Shown in pieces: positions 26,420 to 34,235 of a DNA stretch of 64,000 bases (position 1 is its first letter; every line of letters starts with the position of its first letter). The translations under genes were made by a program, and so were the position numbers. The notes beneath the pieces are model-generated. The model saw only the letters and a list, made by a program, of their open reading frames with translations, ran no database searches and was not told where the DNA came from. The DNA comes from Georgenia ruanii (GTDB lineage Bacteria > Actinomycetota > Actinomycetes > Actinomycetales > Actinomycetaceae): the NCBI RefSeq assembly GCF_009193175.1, contig NZ_VUKE01000006.1, positions 62,001-126,000 on the forward strand, given 5' to 3'.

Positions 26420-26868
26420 GCAGCCCCATCGGCACCGGCGGCGGACTGCGGCCGGTCATCGACGACCCCGACACCCGCGGGTTCTTCGCGGCCGCCCGCG
26501 ACCACCGCCTGGTCGTGCAGACCTGTCGGGACTGCGGCCAGCAGCAGCAGCCGCCCCGCCCGCGGTGCCGTACCTGCCGAGGGGGCGACCTCGGCTGGGC
26601 CGACGTCCCGGGCGTGGGCACCGTGCACACCTGGACCGTGGTCGAGCACCAGATCAACCCGCATTTCCCGACCCCGTACACGGCCGTGCTCGTCGACGTG
26701 GAACCTCGACCCGGTGAACCACCCGTCCGGTTCCTCGGACACCTCGGCGGGCGGCCGCCGCTGGCGGTGGGGGACCCCGTCCGGGTGACCTTCGTCGATC
26801 TCGGCGACGGCACCATCCTTCCCAACTGGGAGCCGGCCCGCGACGACGCGACCCCTCGCACCCACTGA
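26416..26868 (+). CDS. DUF35 zinc-ribbon/OB-fold protein, partner of the Ltp-type enzyme
   Basis: A 150-residue protein with a rubredoxin-like zinc ribbon (Cys37, Cys40, Cys51, Cys54) followed by an OB-fold segment (GVGTVHTWTVVEHQINPHFPTPYTAVLVD). DUF35 proteins bind acyl-CoA and form complexes with Ltp-type thiolases. In the ChsH2 protein of the cholesterol igr operon this domain is fused to a MaoC-like half; here it is free and no MaoC gene lies in the operon. ATG overlaps the preceding TGA. Confidence 0.9.
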   Translation: MSSPIGTGGGLRPVIDDPDTRGFFAAARDHRLVVQTCRDCGQQQQPPRPRCRTCRGGDLGWADVPGVGTVHTWTVVEHQINPHFPTPYTAVLVDVEPRPGEPPVRFLGHLGGRPPLAVGDPVRVTFVDLGDGTILPNWEPARDDATPRTH

Positions 26869-26894
26869 CCGGCACGTGATCAAGGAGCAGCACC

Positions 26895-28211
26895 ATGGCA
26901 TGGGACTTCCAGACCGACCCCGAGTACCAAGAGAAATTGGACTGGGTCGAGCAGTTCGTCCGTGAGGAGGTCGAGCCTGCCGACCGGATGTACGCCCACC
27001 CCCTCGACATGACCGACCCGGTCCGCAACGCGCTCATCAGGCCGTTGCAGGCCCAGGTCCGCGAGAAGGAGCTGTGGGCCTGCCACCTGGGCCCGGAGCT
27101 GGGCGGTCCCGGCTACGGGCAGCTCAAGCTCGCGCTGCTCAACGAGCTGATCGGCACGACGCTCAGCGGCCCGGTGGTCTTCGGCACCCAGGCGCCGGAC
27201 TCGGGCAACGCCGAGACGCTGGCGCACTTCGGCAGCCCCGAGCTCAAGGAGCGCTACCTCAAGCCCCTGCTCGAGGGCGAGATCGCCTCCTGCTTCTCGA
27301 TGACCGAACCCACCGGCGGCTCCGACCCGACCGGGTTCCAGTGCCGCGCGGTCCGCGACGGCGACCACTACGTGATCAACGGCGAGAAGTGGTTCTCCTC
27401 CAACGCGCGCTTCGCCTCCTTCCTGGTCCTCATGGCCGTCACCGATCCCGACGCCGAGCGGCACCGCCGGGCCTCGATGTTCATCGTGCCCGCGGACACC
27501 CCGGGCATCGAGATCGTCCGCAACGTCGGGGTCACCGGCCACGCGGGCCACGAAGGGACGCACGCCTACGTCCGGTACACGGACGTCCGGATCCCGGCGG
27601 ACCACCTGCTCGGTGAGGAGGGCGACGGCTTCAAGGTGGCGCAGGTCCGCCTCGGCGGTGGCCGGATCCACCACGCCATGCGGACCGTCGCGCTGGTGCG
27701 CCGATCGCTGGAGCTGATGCTCGAGCGCGCCGTGTCCCGTGAGACCCGTGGCAAGCGGCTCGGCGACCTGCAGATGGTGCAGGACATGATTGCGGAGTCC
27801 TGGGTGCAGCTGGAGCAGTTCCGGCTCTTCGTGCTGCGCACGGCCTGGAAGATCGACCAGGTCAAGGACTACAAGCTGGTCATCAAGGACATCGCGGGTG
27901 TGAAGGTCGCGATGCCCAAGGTGCTGCACGACGTCGCCAGCCGGGCCCTGCAGCTCCACGGCTCACTGGGAATCTCCACAGAGATGCCGTTCGGCAAGTT
28001 CGTGCTGGAGAGCTTCCACATGGCCATCGCGGACGGCGCCACCGAGCTGCACAAGCAGCAGGTGGCCAAGCAGCTGTTGCGCGGCGTCGAGCCGGCGCCC
28101 GACCTCTTTCCCTCGGCGCACGCGCTGCGTCTCGACGAGCAGGCGCGGGCCAAGTACGCCGACGTGCTCGCGGCCGTGCAGGCTGACCACGCCGCGCTGA
28201 TGGGTGCCTGA
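26895..28211 (+). CDS. Acyl-CoA dehydrogenase, probable subunit of a heteromeric enzyme
   Basis: A 438-residue protein with full acyl-CoA dehydrogenase features: CFSMTEPTGGSDPTGFQCRAV (flavin/substrate loop), YVINGEKWFSSNARFASF and a long C-terminal helical domain with LQLHGSLGISTEMPFGKF. Only 5 bases separate it from a shorter, more degenerate dehydrogenase. This pairing is like the ChsE1/ChsE2 and other alpha2beta2 dehydrogenases of actinobacterial steroid degradation. Confidence 0.92.
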   Translation: MAWDFQTDPEYQEKLDWVEQFVREEVEPADRMYAHPLDMTDPVRNALIRPLQAQVREKELWACHLGPELGGPGYGQLKLALLNELIGTTLSGPVVFGTQAPDSGNAETLAHFGSPELKERYLKPLLEGEIASCFSMTEPTGGSDPTGFQCRAVRDGDHYVINGEKWFSSNARFASFLVLMAVTDPDAERHRRASMFIVPADTPGIEIVRNVGVTGHAGHEGTHAYVRYTDVRIPADHLLGEEGDGFKVAQVRLGGGRIHHAMRTVALVRRSLELMLERAVSRETRGKRLGDLQMVQDMIAESWVQLEQFRLFVLRTAWKIDQVKDYKLVIKDIAGVKVAMPKVLHDVASRALQLHGSLGISTEMPFGKFVLESFHMAIADGATELHKQQVAKQLLRGVEPAPDLFPSAHALRLDEQARAKYADVLAAVQADHAALMGA

Positions 28212-28216
28212 TCGCG

Positions 28217-29314
28217 ATGATCCTGGACGACGTCGAGGGCACGGAGACCCGCAACGAGCTGGCCGACATCGTGACCAGCCTCTTCGACCGGGTCTCCCCC
28301 CCAGCCGAGGTGGTGGCCCGTGCCGACCGGGCCGCGGCCGGCCACCTGGACCTGGACCTGTGGAACCGGCTCAGCGGAGAGGTCGGGGTCCTCGGGCTCA
28401 CGGTGCCCGAGGAGCTCGACGGTGGCGGTGCCACGTTCGCCGAGGCCGCCGTGATCCTCGAGCTCGTCGGCCGACGGGCCGCGGCAGTGCCGTACCTGGG
28501 GACCTTCCTGGCCATCGAGGCGTTGGTGCGCTCCGGCGCGACCCCGGCCCGTGAAGCATGGCTGGAGCGCCTGATGGCGGGGGAGTCCCGTGGCGCGCTC
28601 ACCTGGGCCGGCGCCGGCCTGGAGGCCCGGTCGGACGACGGGTCCTGGGAGGTCACTGGCACCGTCGACCTGGTCATCGACGGGCATGGGGCCGATGTCC
28701 TCGTGCTCCCGGCCCGGACCCCGGACGGCGAGCGCTGGTTCGCCGTCGACCTCGCCGGCGCCGGGCGTACCCGGCGCGAGTGCCTCGACCTGACACGCGA
28801 GCTGGCCGAGCTGCGGCTGGCCGCGGCGCCGGCGCTGACGCTGACGGAGGCCGGGGACCAGACGTTGGGCGACGTGCTCGGCGACCTGGCCCGCACCGCC
28901 GTGGCGGTGGAGCAGCTGGGGGTCGCCGAGCAGGCCCTCGCCGACGCGGTCGCCTACGCCGGGGTGCGCCGGCAGTTCGGTCGGACGATCGGCTCGTTCC
29001 AGGCCCTCAAGCACCTCCTGGCCGATGTGGCGTGCGAGGTCGACCTGGCCCGTTCGCTGGTCGAGCACGCGGTCTGGGCCATCTGCTGCCAACCGGACGA
29101 GCAGGGCCGCGCGGCCGCGATGGCGATGCTCGCGGCCTCCCGGGCCGCGGTCGTCGCGACCGCCGAGAGCGTCCAGGTGCACGGCGGCATCGGCTTCAGC
29201 TGGGAGCACCCGGCACACCTGTACTTCCGCAAGGCCCGCAGCAACGAGGTCCTGCTCGGGGCTCGTGCCGAGCTGGCCGACCGGGTGCTGGCTGCCGAGG
29301 GAGTCAGGCCGTGA
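28217..29314 (+). CDS. Acyl-CoA dehydrogenase, degenerate partner subunit
   Basis: A 365-residue acyl-CoA dehydrogenase-like protein. It keeps FGRTIGSFQALKHLLADVACEVDLAR and VHGGIGFSWEHPAHLYFRKA near the C-terminus. The usual TEPxxGSD loop is missing; the corresponding region reads GALTWAGAGLEARSDDG. This split of features is what is known for the partner subunit of heteromeric dehydrogenases, so it likely works with the upstream gene. It overlaps the ferredoxin reductase by 4 bases. Confidence 0.88.
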   Translation: MILDDVEGTETRNELADIVTSLFDRVSPPAEVVARADRAAAGHLDLDLWNRLSGEVGVLGLTVPEELDGGGATFAEAAVILELVGRRAAAVPYLGTFLAIEALVRSGATPAREAWLERLMAGESRGALTWAGAGLEARSDDGSWEVTGTVDLVIDGHGADVLVLPARTPDGERWFAVDLAGAGRTRRECLDLTRELAELRLAAAPALTLTEAGDQTLGDVLGDLARTAVAVEQLGVAEQALADAVAYAGVRRQFGRTIGSFQALKHLLADVACEVDLARSLVEHAVWAICCQPDEQGRAAAMAMLAASRAAVVATAESVQVHGGIGFSWEHPAHLYFRKARSNEVLLGARAELADRVLAAEGVRP

Positions 29315-30507
29315 GCGTGCCCGCGCGAGTGGTCGTCGCCGGTGCCGGCCTGGCCGGTGGACGGACGTGCATGGCCCTGCGCTCCGCCGGGTTCGCGGGC
29401 GAGCTGGTGCTGCTGGGCGCCGAGAACCACCTTCCGTACGACCGGCCGCCCCTGAGCAAGACGGTGCTCACCCAGGGCGCTGACCCCGATCTCGCCCTTG
29501 GGCTGGAGCAGTCCGGCGTCAAGGTCGGCCTCGGCGTTCGCGCCACCGGGCTCGATCTGGCCGCTCGGACCCTGCTGACCGACGCAGGCCCCGAGCCGTA
29601 CGACGCGCTCGTGCTGGCCACCGGTGCGGCGCCGGTGCTGCTGCCCGGCGGCGGACCTCAGCTGTCGCTTCGCACCGTGGAGGATGCGCTCCGTCTGCGC
29701 GAGCGCTTGGCGCCGGGCGCGCGGGTGGTGCTCATCGGAGCCGGCTGGATCGGGGCGGAGGTCGCCACGGCCGCGCTCGCCCTGGGGTGCCACGTGACCT
29801 GTCTGGAGGGCTTGGAGACGCCATTGGCGGGGCCGCTCGGCGTTGAGGTCGGGGCCCGGTTCCTACCGTGGTGGCACGACGTCGACCTGAGTCTGGGAGT
29901 CAGGGTCCGCGAGGTCGTCGCCGAAGGCGTCCTGCTCGACGACGGCGAGCTGGTGCCCGCCGACGTGGTGCTCACAGCGGTGGGGGTGCGTCCCGAGACC
30001 GCCTGGCTGGCCGGCTCCGGGCTGGTGATCGGCCCCGCTGGGGTGCCCGTGGACGCCGACCGCCGCACCAGCGACCCGAACGTCTACGCGGTCGGCGACG
30101 TCGCATCTCGCTGGTCCGACCGGCTGGGCGCGCCTGTCCACGGCGGTCACTGGGACGAGGCCGCGAGCGGCCCCACGGCGGTCGCCGCGACCATCCTGGG
30201 CACCCCGCGCGGGGCCGACGAGGTGCCGTACTTCTGGTCCGACCAGTTCGGCAGGAAGGTCCAGTACGTCGGGCAGCACCGGCCGGAGGACACCGTTGTC
30301 CTGCGCGAGCATGCAGACCCGGAGAAGTGGGGAGCCGCCTGGCTGGACACGGAGGGGCGGATCACCGCACACCTGTCGATCGGGTTTCCTCGGTCGATGG
30401 TGCAGGCGCGGGCGGCGCTGGCGGAGCGGCGGGTCATCGACCCCGAGACCTGCCGGGACCTGACCCAGCCCCTGGCGATCCTCGAAGACGCCATCAAGGG
30501 TCGCTGA
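29311..30507 (+). CDS. NAD(P)H-dependent ferredoxin reductase (rhodocoxin/putidaredoxin-reductase type)
   Basis: A 398-residue FAD protein. VVVAGAGLAGGRTCMALRS binds FAD, LPYDRPPLSK is the hallmark of the family, VVLIGAGWIGAEVATAA binds the nicotinamide nucleotide and VYAVGDVASRW binds the flavin ribityl chain. A Reductase_C-type tail follows (YFWSDQFGRKVQYVGQH). GTG 29311 overlaps the previous stop. It is the obvious electron source for the [3Fe-4S] ferredoxin and P450 of this operon. A hairpin begins 20 bases after the stop. Confidence 0.94.
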   Translation: MSVPARVVVAGAGLAGGRTCMALRSAGFAGELVLLGAENHLPYDRPPLSKTVLTQGADPDLALGLEQSGVKVGLGVRATGLDLAARTLLTDAGPEPYDALVLATGAAPVLLPGGGPQLSLRTVEDALRLRERLAPGARVVLIGAGWIGAEVATAALALGCHVTCLEGLETPLAGPLGVEVGARFLPWWHDVDLSLGVRVREVVAEGVLLDDGELVPADVVLTAVGVRPETAWLAGSGLVIGPAGVPVDADRRTSDPNVYAVGDVASRWSDRLGAPVHGGHWDEAASGPTAVAATILGTPRGADEVPYFWSDQFGRKVQYVGQHRPEDTVVLREHADPEKWGAAWLDTEGRITAHLSIGFPRSMVQARAALAERRVIDPETCRDLTQPLAILEDAIKGR

Positions 30508-30527
30508 CGGACATGCCGGCCCCGTCG

Positions 30528-30555
30528 CTTCGAGACGGTCGTCACCGTCTCGAAG
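30528..30555 (+). terminator. Hairpin ending the P450 operon
   Basis: CTTCGAGACGGT (30528-30539) is perfectly complementary to ACCGTCTCGAAG (30544-30555) with the loop CGTC. The 12-bp stem lies 20 bases after the reductase stop and directly before operator copy 7. There is no T-tract. It could alternatively be a second regulator site for the GntR gene. Confidence 0.7.
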
Positions 30556-30559
30556 TCAG

Positions 30560-30581
30560 GTTCCTCGGAAGGAATTAAGGT
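30560..30581 (+). promoter_or_regulatory. Operator copy 7 upstream of the GntR gene
   Basis: GTTCCTCGGAAGGAAT at 30560-30575: arms TTCCT/AGGAA are intact but the centre differs from the other copies (CGGA in place of CATG). It is followed by TAAGGT, a -10-like hexamer. A weaker site in front of a regulator gene would suit autoregulation. Confidence 0.6.
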
Positions 30582-30682
30582 GAAGCGGGGACGCCACTGC
30601 CAGAGACCGACACCTGGTCGGTGTGAGACTGGACCATCCACACGGGGTGGCCCAGGGACCGGCCCAGAATGCTGAGGTGGAC

Positions 30683-31510
30683 ATGGTGAGCAACGCTTCA
30701 CCGATGAACGGCGCGACGAGCGGGAAGGCGTTGTCGGAGCCGGCCCGCACGGACGGCATCCCGATCGCGGCGGGCGGCTCGGTCCTGCGACCGCTGAAGG
30801 CGGCCGAGGTCGTCGCCCGTGAGGTCGTCCGCCGCATCCGTGCCGATGGACTGCAGCCCGGCGACAACCTGCCGTCCGAGGCTGAGATGCTCAAGCAGTA
30901 CGGTGTCAGCCGCGAGTCGCTCCGCGAGGGGCTGCGGCTCCTCGAGGTGCAAGGGATGATCAGCATCCGCCGTGGCCCCGGGGGAGGGCCTGTGGTCGGC
31001 ACCGTGGACTCGGCGAACCTGGGCCGGATGGAGGCGCTCTTCTTCCACATGGCGGGCGCTACCTACGATGAGCTGTTCGCCGCCTGGGTCTTCGCCGAGT
31101 CGACGCTGGCCAGGATGGCGGCGGCGAACCCGGACGCGGAGGCACGCCAGAGTGCCATGACGCCGTACCTCACCGGCGAGGTGGAGGATATCGAGCACGC
31201 GGACCTGGAGGTCTACATCTCGGGTCACGAGGGCTTCCACGGCGCGGTCTCCGCGTTGGCCGGGAACCGAGTGTTCCAGCTGACGTTCCGTGCCTACGGC
31301 CAGCTCGTGGCGCACCACCTGGCCACGATCGGTGACGTCCGCACCATCCATCAGGCACTGGTGGACGATCACCTCCAGCTGGCGCAGGCGATCGTCAGTG
31401 GCGACAGCGAGGCCGCGGCCTCGATCATGGAGAACCACCTGACCACGGTGGCGGAGATCAACCGTGCCGAGTTCGGCGTGAGGCTGCAGGGGTCGGTCGA
31501 GTGGTTGTGA
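30683..31510 (+). CDS. GntR-family transcriptional regulator with FCD ligand domain
   Basis: A 275-residue regulator. The winged HTH covers residues ~43-106: VVREVVRRIR-like helix, GDNLPSEAEMLKQYGVSRESLREGLRLLE and the wing RRGPGGGPVV. Residues ~115-260 form an all-helical FCD domain, which binds an organic acid or acyl ligand and a metal. ATG 30683 with GAGGTGG was preferred over GTG starts at about 30621. It sits behind its own variant of the repeated palindrome, in the middle of the regulon, so it is the leading candidate for the protein that binds all 13 sites (inference). The sites do not look like the classical FadR TGGTNNGACCA-type operator. Confidence 0.92.
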   Translation: MVSNASPMNGATSGKALSEPARTDGIPIAAGGSVLRPLKAAEVVAREVVRRIRADGLQPGDNLPSEAEMLKQYGVSRESLREGLRLLEVQGMISIRRGPGGGPVVGTVDSANLGRMEALFFHMAGATYDELFAAWVFAESTLARMAAANPDAEARQSAMTPYLTGEVEDIEHADLEVYISGHEGFHGAVSALAGNRVFQLTFRAYGQLVAHHLATIGDVRTIHQALVDDHLQLAQAIVSGDSEAAASIMENHLTTVAEINRAEFGVRLQGSVEWL

Positions 31511-31648
31511 CGGCCCTGGGCACGTGAGCGTGTGCGACGTGCAGTCGTCGCCGAGATGAGCGGGACCCTGAGCGGTTGCCCGGACCCTCTCGCTTGCTTC
31601 AAGCCGTGTGCGGGGCGCCGCAACGTCGCGGAACGGGCCGGCCCTTCC

Positions 31649-32038
31649 TCAAGAGCCGATCGGGGCTTGCTTGGGGGAGGAGTGCCAGGCGACGTGCCTG
31701 ATGTCCTCCCCCTGCCGGGCCCATACCGCGGTATAGCCCACGACGCTCTCGTGGCTTCCCGTCGCCACGCGAGCCTCGATGGCGACGTCGCCGGACACCA
31801 CGGCGAGATCACCGAAGATCCGGGTTCGCTGCTCGGTCGGCTCCAGCCGCACATAGCGCAGCGCGCCGCTCCTCAGCAGCTCCAGGAACGACTCCTTGGT
31901 GTCCCGCTGACCGTTGGAGTGGGTGTAGACGAGGTCGTCGGAGTAGAGCCGTCCGAGCTGCTCCAGGTCGGAGCGCATCAGTGCGGTCCAACGCGTGTGC
32001 TCGAGCTCCGCGATCTCCGCGTGGGTCAGTTCAGACAT
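31649..32038 (-). CDS. SnoaL-like / DUF4440-type NTF2-fold protein
   Basis: A 129-residue protein: HTRWTALMRSDLEQLGRLYSDDLVYTHSNGQRDTKESFLELL is typical of DUF4440/SnoaL small proteins, and VVGYTAVWARQGEDIRHVAWHSSP is the closing strand region. Substrate and reaction unknown; such proteins range from isomerases to non-enzymatic binding proteins. It lies 56 bases downstream of the stress-protein gene on the same strand and is probably cotranscribed from operator copy 8. Confidence 0.82.
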   Translation of the reverse strand: MSELTHAEIAELEHTRWTALMRSDLEQLGRLYSDDLVYTHSNGQRDTKESFLELLRSGALRYVRLEPTEQRTRIFGDLAVVSGDVAIEARVATGSHESVVGYTAVWARQGEDIRHVAWHSSPKQAPIGS

Positions 32039-32094
32039 GCGGTCCTCTCTCGTGCGGTGCTAGCGTGAATACGGAAATACGGAGCGGTGTGGGC

Positions 32095-32520
32095 TCAGTG
32101 GGTGTGGACGACGAAGACGTCACAGGGCGCGTGATGCGCCACCCCACCGGCGACACTGCCGAGCACACGCGCGATCCCTTGGACGCGGCGGTTGCCCACC
32201 ACGATGATCGAGGCGTTGAGGCGCTCTGCCTCGGACACCAGGGCGTCGGCGGGAGTGCCTCGAACCGCCGCGGAGGTGATCTGGGGGACGAGGGAGGCGA
32301 GCTCTTCGGCAGCCCCCCGCGCGATGCGCAGGGCGACGTCGGCCTCGGACTCCCCGCGGGCGTGGTCGCCACCATCGCGCAGGGCATCAGGTGCCTCGGC
32401 GGCGTACGCCGAGACCACGTGCAGCGCACAGCCGGTGGCCCGGGCCAGCTCGGCTCCCCGCCGGGCAGATGCCGCGGCCGTGAGGCTTCCGTCGACTCCG
32501 ACGACGATCAGTTTCTCCAC
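32095..32520 (-). CDS. Universal stress protein (UspA family)
   Basis: A 141-residue single-domain Usp. It starts at GTG (32520) with GGGAGGG just upstream; the open frame extends further but without sense. KLIVVGVDGSLTAAASARRGAELAR is the N-terminal signature, and IIVVGNRRVQGIARVLGSVAGGVAHHAPCDVFVV has the GxxGx9GS pattern of the ATP-binding type. Its control by operator copy 8 links stress physiology to the catabolic regulon. Confidence 0.92.
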   Translation of the reverse strand: MEKLIVVGVDGSLTAAASARRGAELARATGCALHVVSAYAAEAPDALRDGGDHARGESEADVALRIARGAAEELASLVPQITSAAVRGTPADALVSEAERLNASIIVVGNRRVQGIARVLGSVAGGVAHHAPCDVFVVHTH

Positions 32521-32547
32521 GTTCCCTCCCAAGTCTCTTGACCTGCT

Positions 32548-32563
32548 TTTTATCATGAGGAAT
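32548..32563 (-). promoter_or_regulatory. Palindromic operator, copy 8
   Basis: On the plus strand TTTTATCATGAGGAAT; on the gene strand ATTCCTCATGATAAAA. It ends 27 bases before the GTG of the universal stress protein gene. The AT-rich half (GATAAAA) could itself contribute a -10 element. Confidence 0.75.
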
Positions 32564-32770
32564 GACCTGTGTCGAGGTGGGCGGAGGGATCGCGGGAACC
32601 CGCGAACGGCACGCCACCGTCGGAGCCTGACCGGGGTCATCGCCGTCCGGTTCGGGTGACGCGGAGCGCTTGGAGGTGCGGGTACGGACCCAGGTGACTT
32701 CACGCAGTCCCGCTACAGCGACGGGCGGCGCGGCACCTCCCGTCACACGCGAGATCTCGCGGTGTTGGGC

Positions 32771-33658
32771 TCAGGAGCTGCCGGAGCCGCGCGGCCGAGC
32801 CAGGGCTTTGGCATCAAGGCCGCCCAGGGAGTCGCTTCCGACCTCTGCGTTGTGGGCGTGGGCCGCGTGGTGCAGGCCGAAGACCGAGTCCATGCCGGCG
32901 CGCATGCCCTGGAGGTCCTCCGCCTGGTTGACCGCCTTCTTGGTGAGCGCGAGGCCTAGGCGGGGCATGCCGGCGATGCGTTCGGCCATCGCCATCACCG
33001 TGTCGTGGAGCTCGACTCGCGGCACCACCTGGTTGACCATCCCCAGCTCGTGCGCTCGAGCGGCCGGGAAACGATCGCCGGTGTAGAGGAACTCCTTGGC
33101 CGCACGGGGGTTCATCACCCAAGGGTGGGCGAAATATTCAACGCCTGGGATGCCCATCCGGACAACCGGGTCGGAGAAGAATGCGTCGTCGGAGGCGATA
33201 ATGAAGTCGCAGGCCCAGGCGAGCATGAGGCCGCCGGCGATGCACGCACCGTGCACCATGGCGATCATGGGTTTGGGAATCTCGCGCCATCGTCGGCACA
33301 TGCCCAGGTAGACCTCGGACTCGCGAGCGAGGCGGGCGTCGACCCCCTGCTTTCCCACGTGGTCCCAGTGGATGATCGCCTTGCGCTCGAAGGTCTGGTC
33401 GATGTCCCGGCCCGGAGTGCCGATGTCGTGCCCAGCGCAGAAGTGCTTGCCGCTCCCTGTCAGCACGATCACCCGGACCTCGTCGTCGTCCACTGCCCGC
33501 ACAAAGGCTGCGTCGAGGGCATAGGTCATGGCTGAGTTCTGCGCGTTGCGGTACTCGGGGCGGTTCAGGGTGACGACTGCGACGGGGCCGCGAACCTCGT
33601 AGGTGACGGGTTCGGGCTCGACGGCGTGCTCGGGCGACATGTGGGGGAGGCTACCCAA
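32771..33658 (-). CDS. Enoyl-CoA hydratase/isomerase family protein
   Basis: A 295-residue crotonase. VTYEVRGPVAVVTLNRPEYRNAQN is the N-terminal strand block, GSGKHFCAGHDI forms the first oxyanion-hole loop and ACIAGGLMLAWACDFI the second. A TTG at 33658 has GAGGGG at good spacing; ATG at 33640 (six codons later) is the alternative and lacks a clear ribosome-binding site. It probably hydrates an enoyl-CoA, a step missing from the P450 operon. It is a one-gene unit under operator copy 9. C-terminal helices are long (residues ~200-295). Confidence 0.9.
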   Translation of the reverse strand: MGSLPHMSPEHAVEPEPVTYEVRGPVAVVTLNRPEYRNAQNSAMTYALDAAFVRAVDDDEVRVIVLTGSGKHFCAGHDIGTPGRDIDQTFERKAIIHWDHVGKQGVDARLARESEVYLGMCRRWREIPKPMIAMVHGACIAGGLMLAWACDFIIASDDAFFSDPVVRMGIPGVEYFAHPWVMNPRAAKEFLYTGDRFPAARAHELGMVNQVVPRVELHDTVMAMAERIAGMPRLGLALTKKAVNQAEDLQGMRAGMDSVFGLHHAAHAHNAEVGSDSLGGLDAKALARPRGSGSS

Positions 33659-33669
33659 TACGGCCCCTC

Positions 33670-33685
33670 ATTCATACTGATGAAT
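33670..33685 (-). promoter_or_regulatory. Palindromic operator, copy 9
   Basis: ATTCATACTGATGAAT has perfect 6-bp arms ATTCAT/ATGAAT but a shifted centre compared with the consensus. It lies only 11 bases upstream of the TTG start of the enoyl-CoA hydratase, so it must overlap the transcription start region. Confidence 0.6.
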
Positions 33686-33899
33686 AGGTGCGCACCTGCC
33701 CGCCGAGGCGCAGCCCCACCGAATCCGGTCCAGCTCGTCGCGAGCACACGGAAGGGCCGGCGGTCGATGAGGTGATGGGGAATTCCCGAGCCGCGAGAAC
33801 CGGTCAGATCTCCGTGGGTGGCAAACCGGTGGAGTGCGACTCGGTATGCTGCCCGGCACGTCCGGTCGCGTCAATCGGCCATCTCCAGGAGGCTTGCGC

Positions 33900-34235
33900 G
33901 TGCCTGTGCTCAACGGTGTCGGTGGTCGTACGTTCGTGACCGACCACGACACGCCCGGTCGTCGTGCACTCGGCGCTGCTGACGTCGGCGCTCGAATCCG
34001 CCGGCTGCTCGCGGAGCTGTCGGAGGGTTCGCAGGCGGCGCCGGCTGCGCTCGCAGGAGAGCTGTTCGCCGTCTCGGGTGTGATGCGCGGTGTCGCGAGA
34101 TCGCGGCTCACAGGCGTGGTGTCCAAGCGGAAGACCGCGCCGGAAGCCGACGGGACATTGACACGCGAAGTGGGCACCCGAGCGCAGTCCCGCCGGGGAG
34201 TGCGGACCGTCATGTCCACTGGAGCCAAACCGTGA
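33900..34235 (+). CDS. Small hypothetical protein upstream of the phosphatase
   Basis: An open frame of 111 residues from GTG 33900, with AGGAGG at 33887-33892, ending in a GTGA overlap with the phosphatase start. The ribosome-binding site and coupling argue that it is translated. No family is recognised. The middle (GARIRRLLAELSEGSQAAPAALAGELFAVSGVMRGVARSRL) is probably helical and the tail is Arg/Thr rich. It has no membrane segment or signal. It may be a decayed gene kept as a translated leader. Confidence 0.42.
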   Translation: MPVLNGVGGRTFVTDHDTPGRRALGAADVGARIRRLLAELSEGSQAAPAALAGELFAVSGVMRGVARSRLTGVVSKRKTAPEADGTLTREVGTRAQSRRGVRTVMSTGAKP

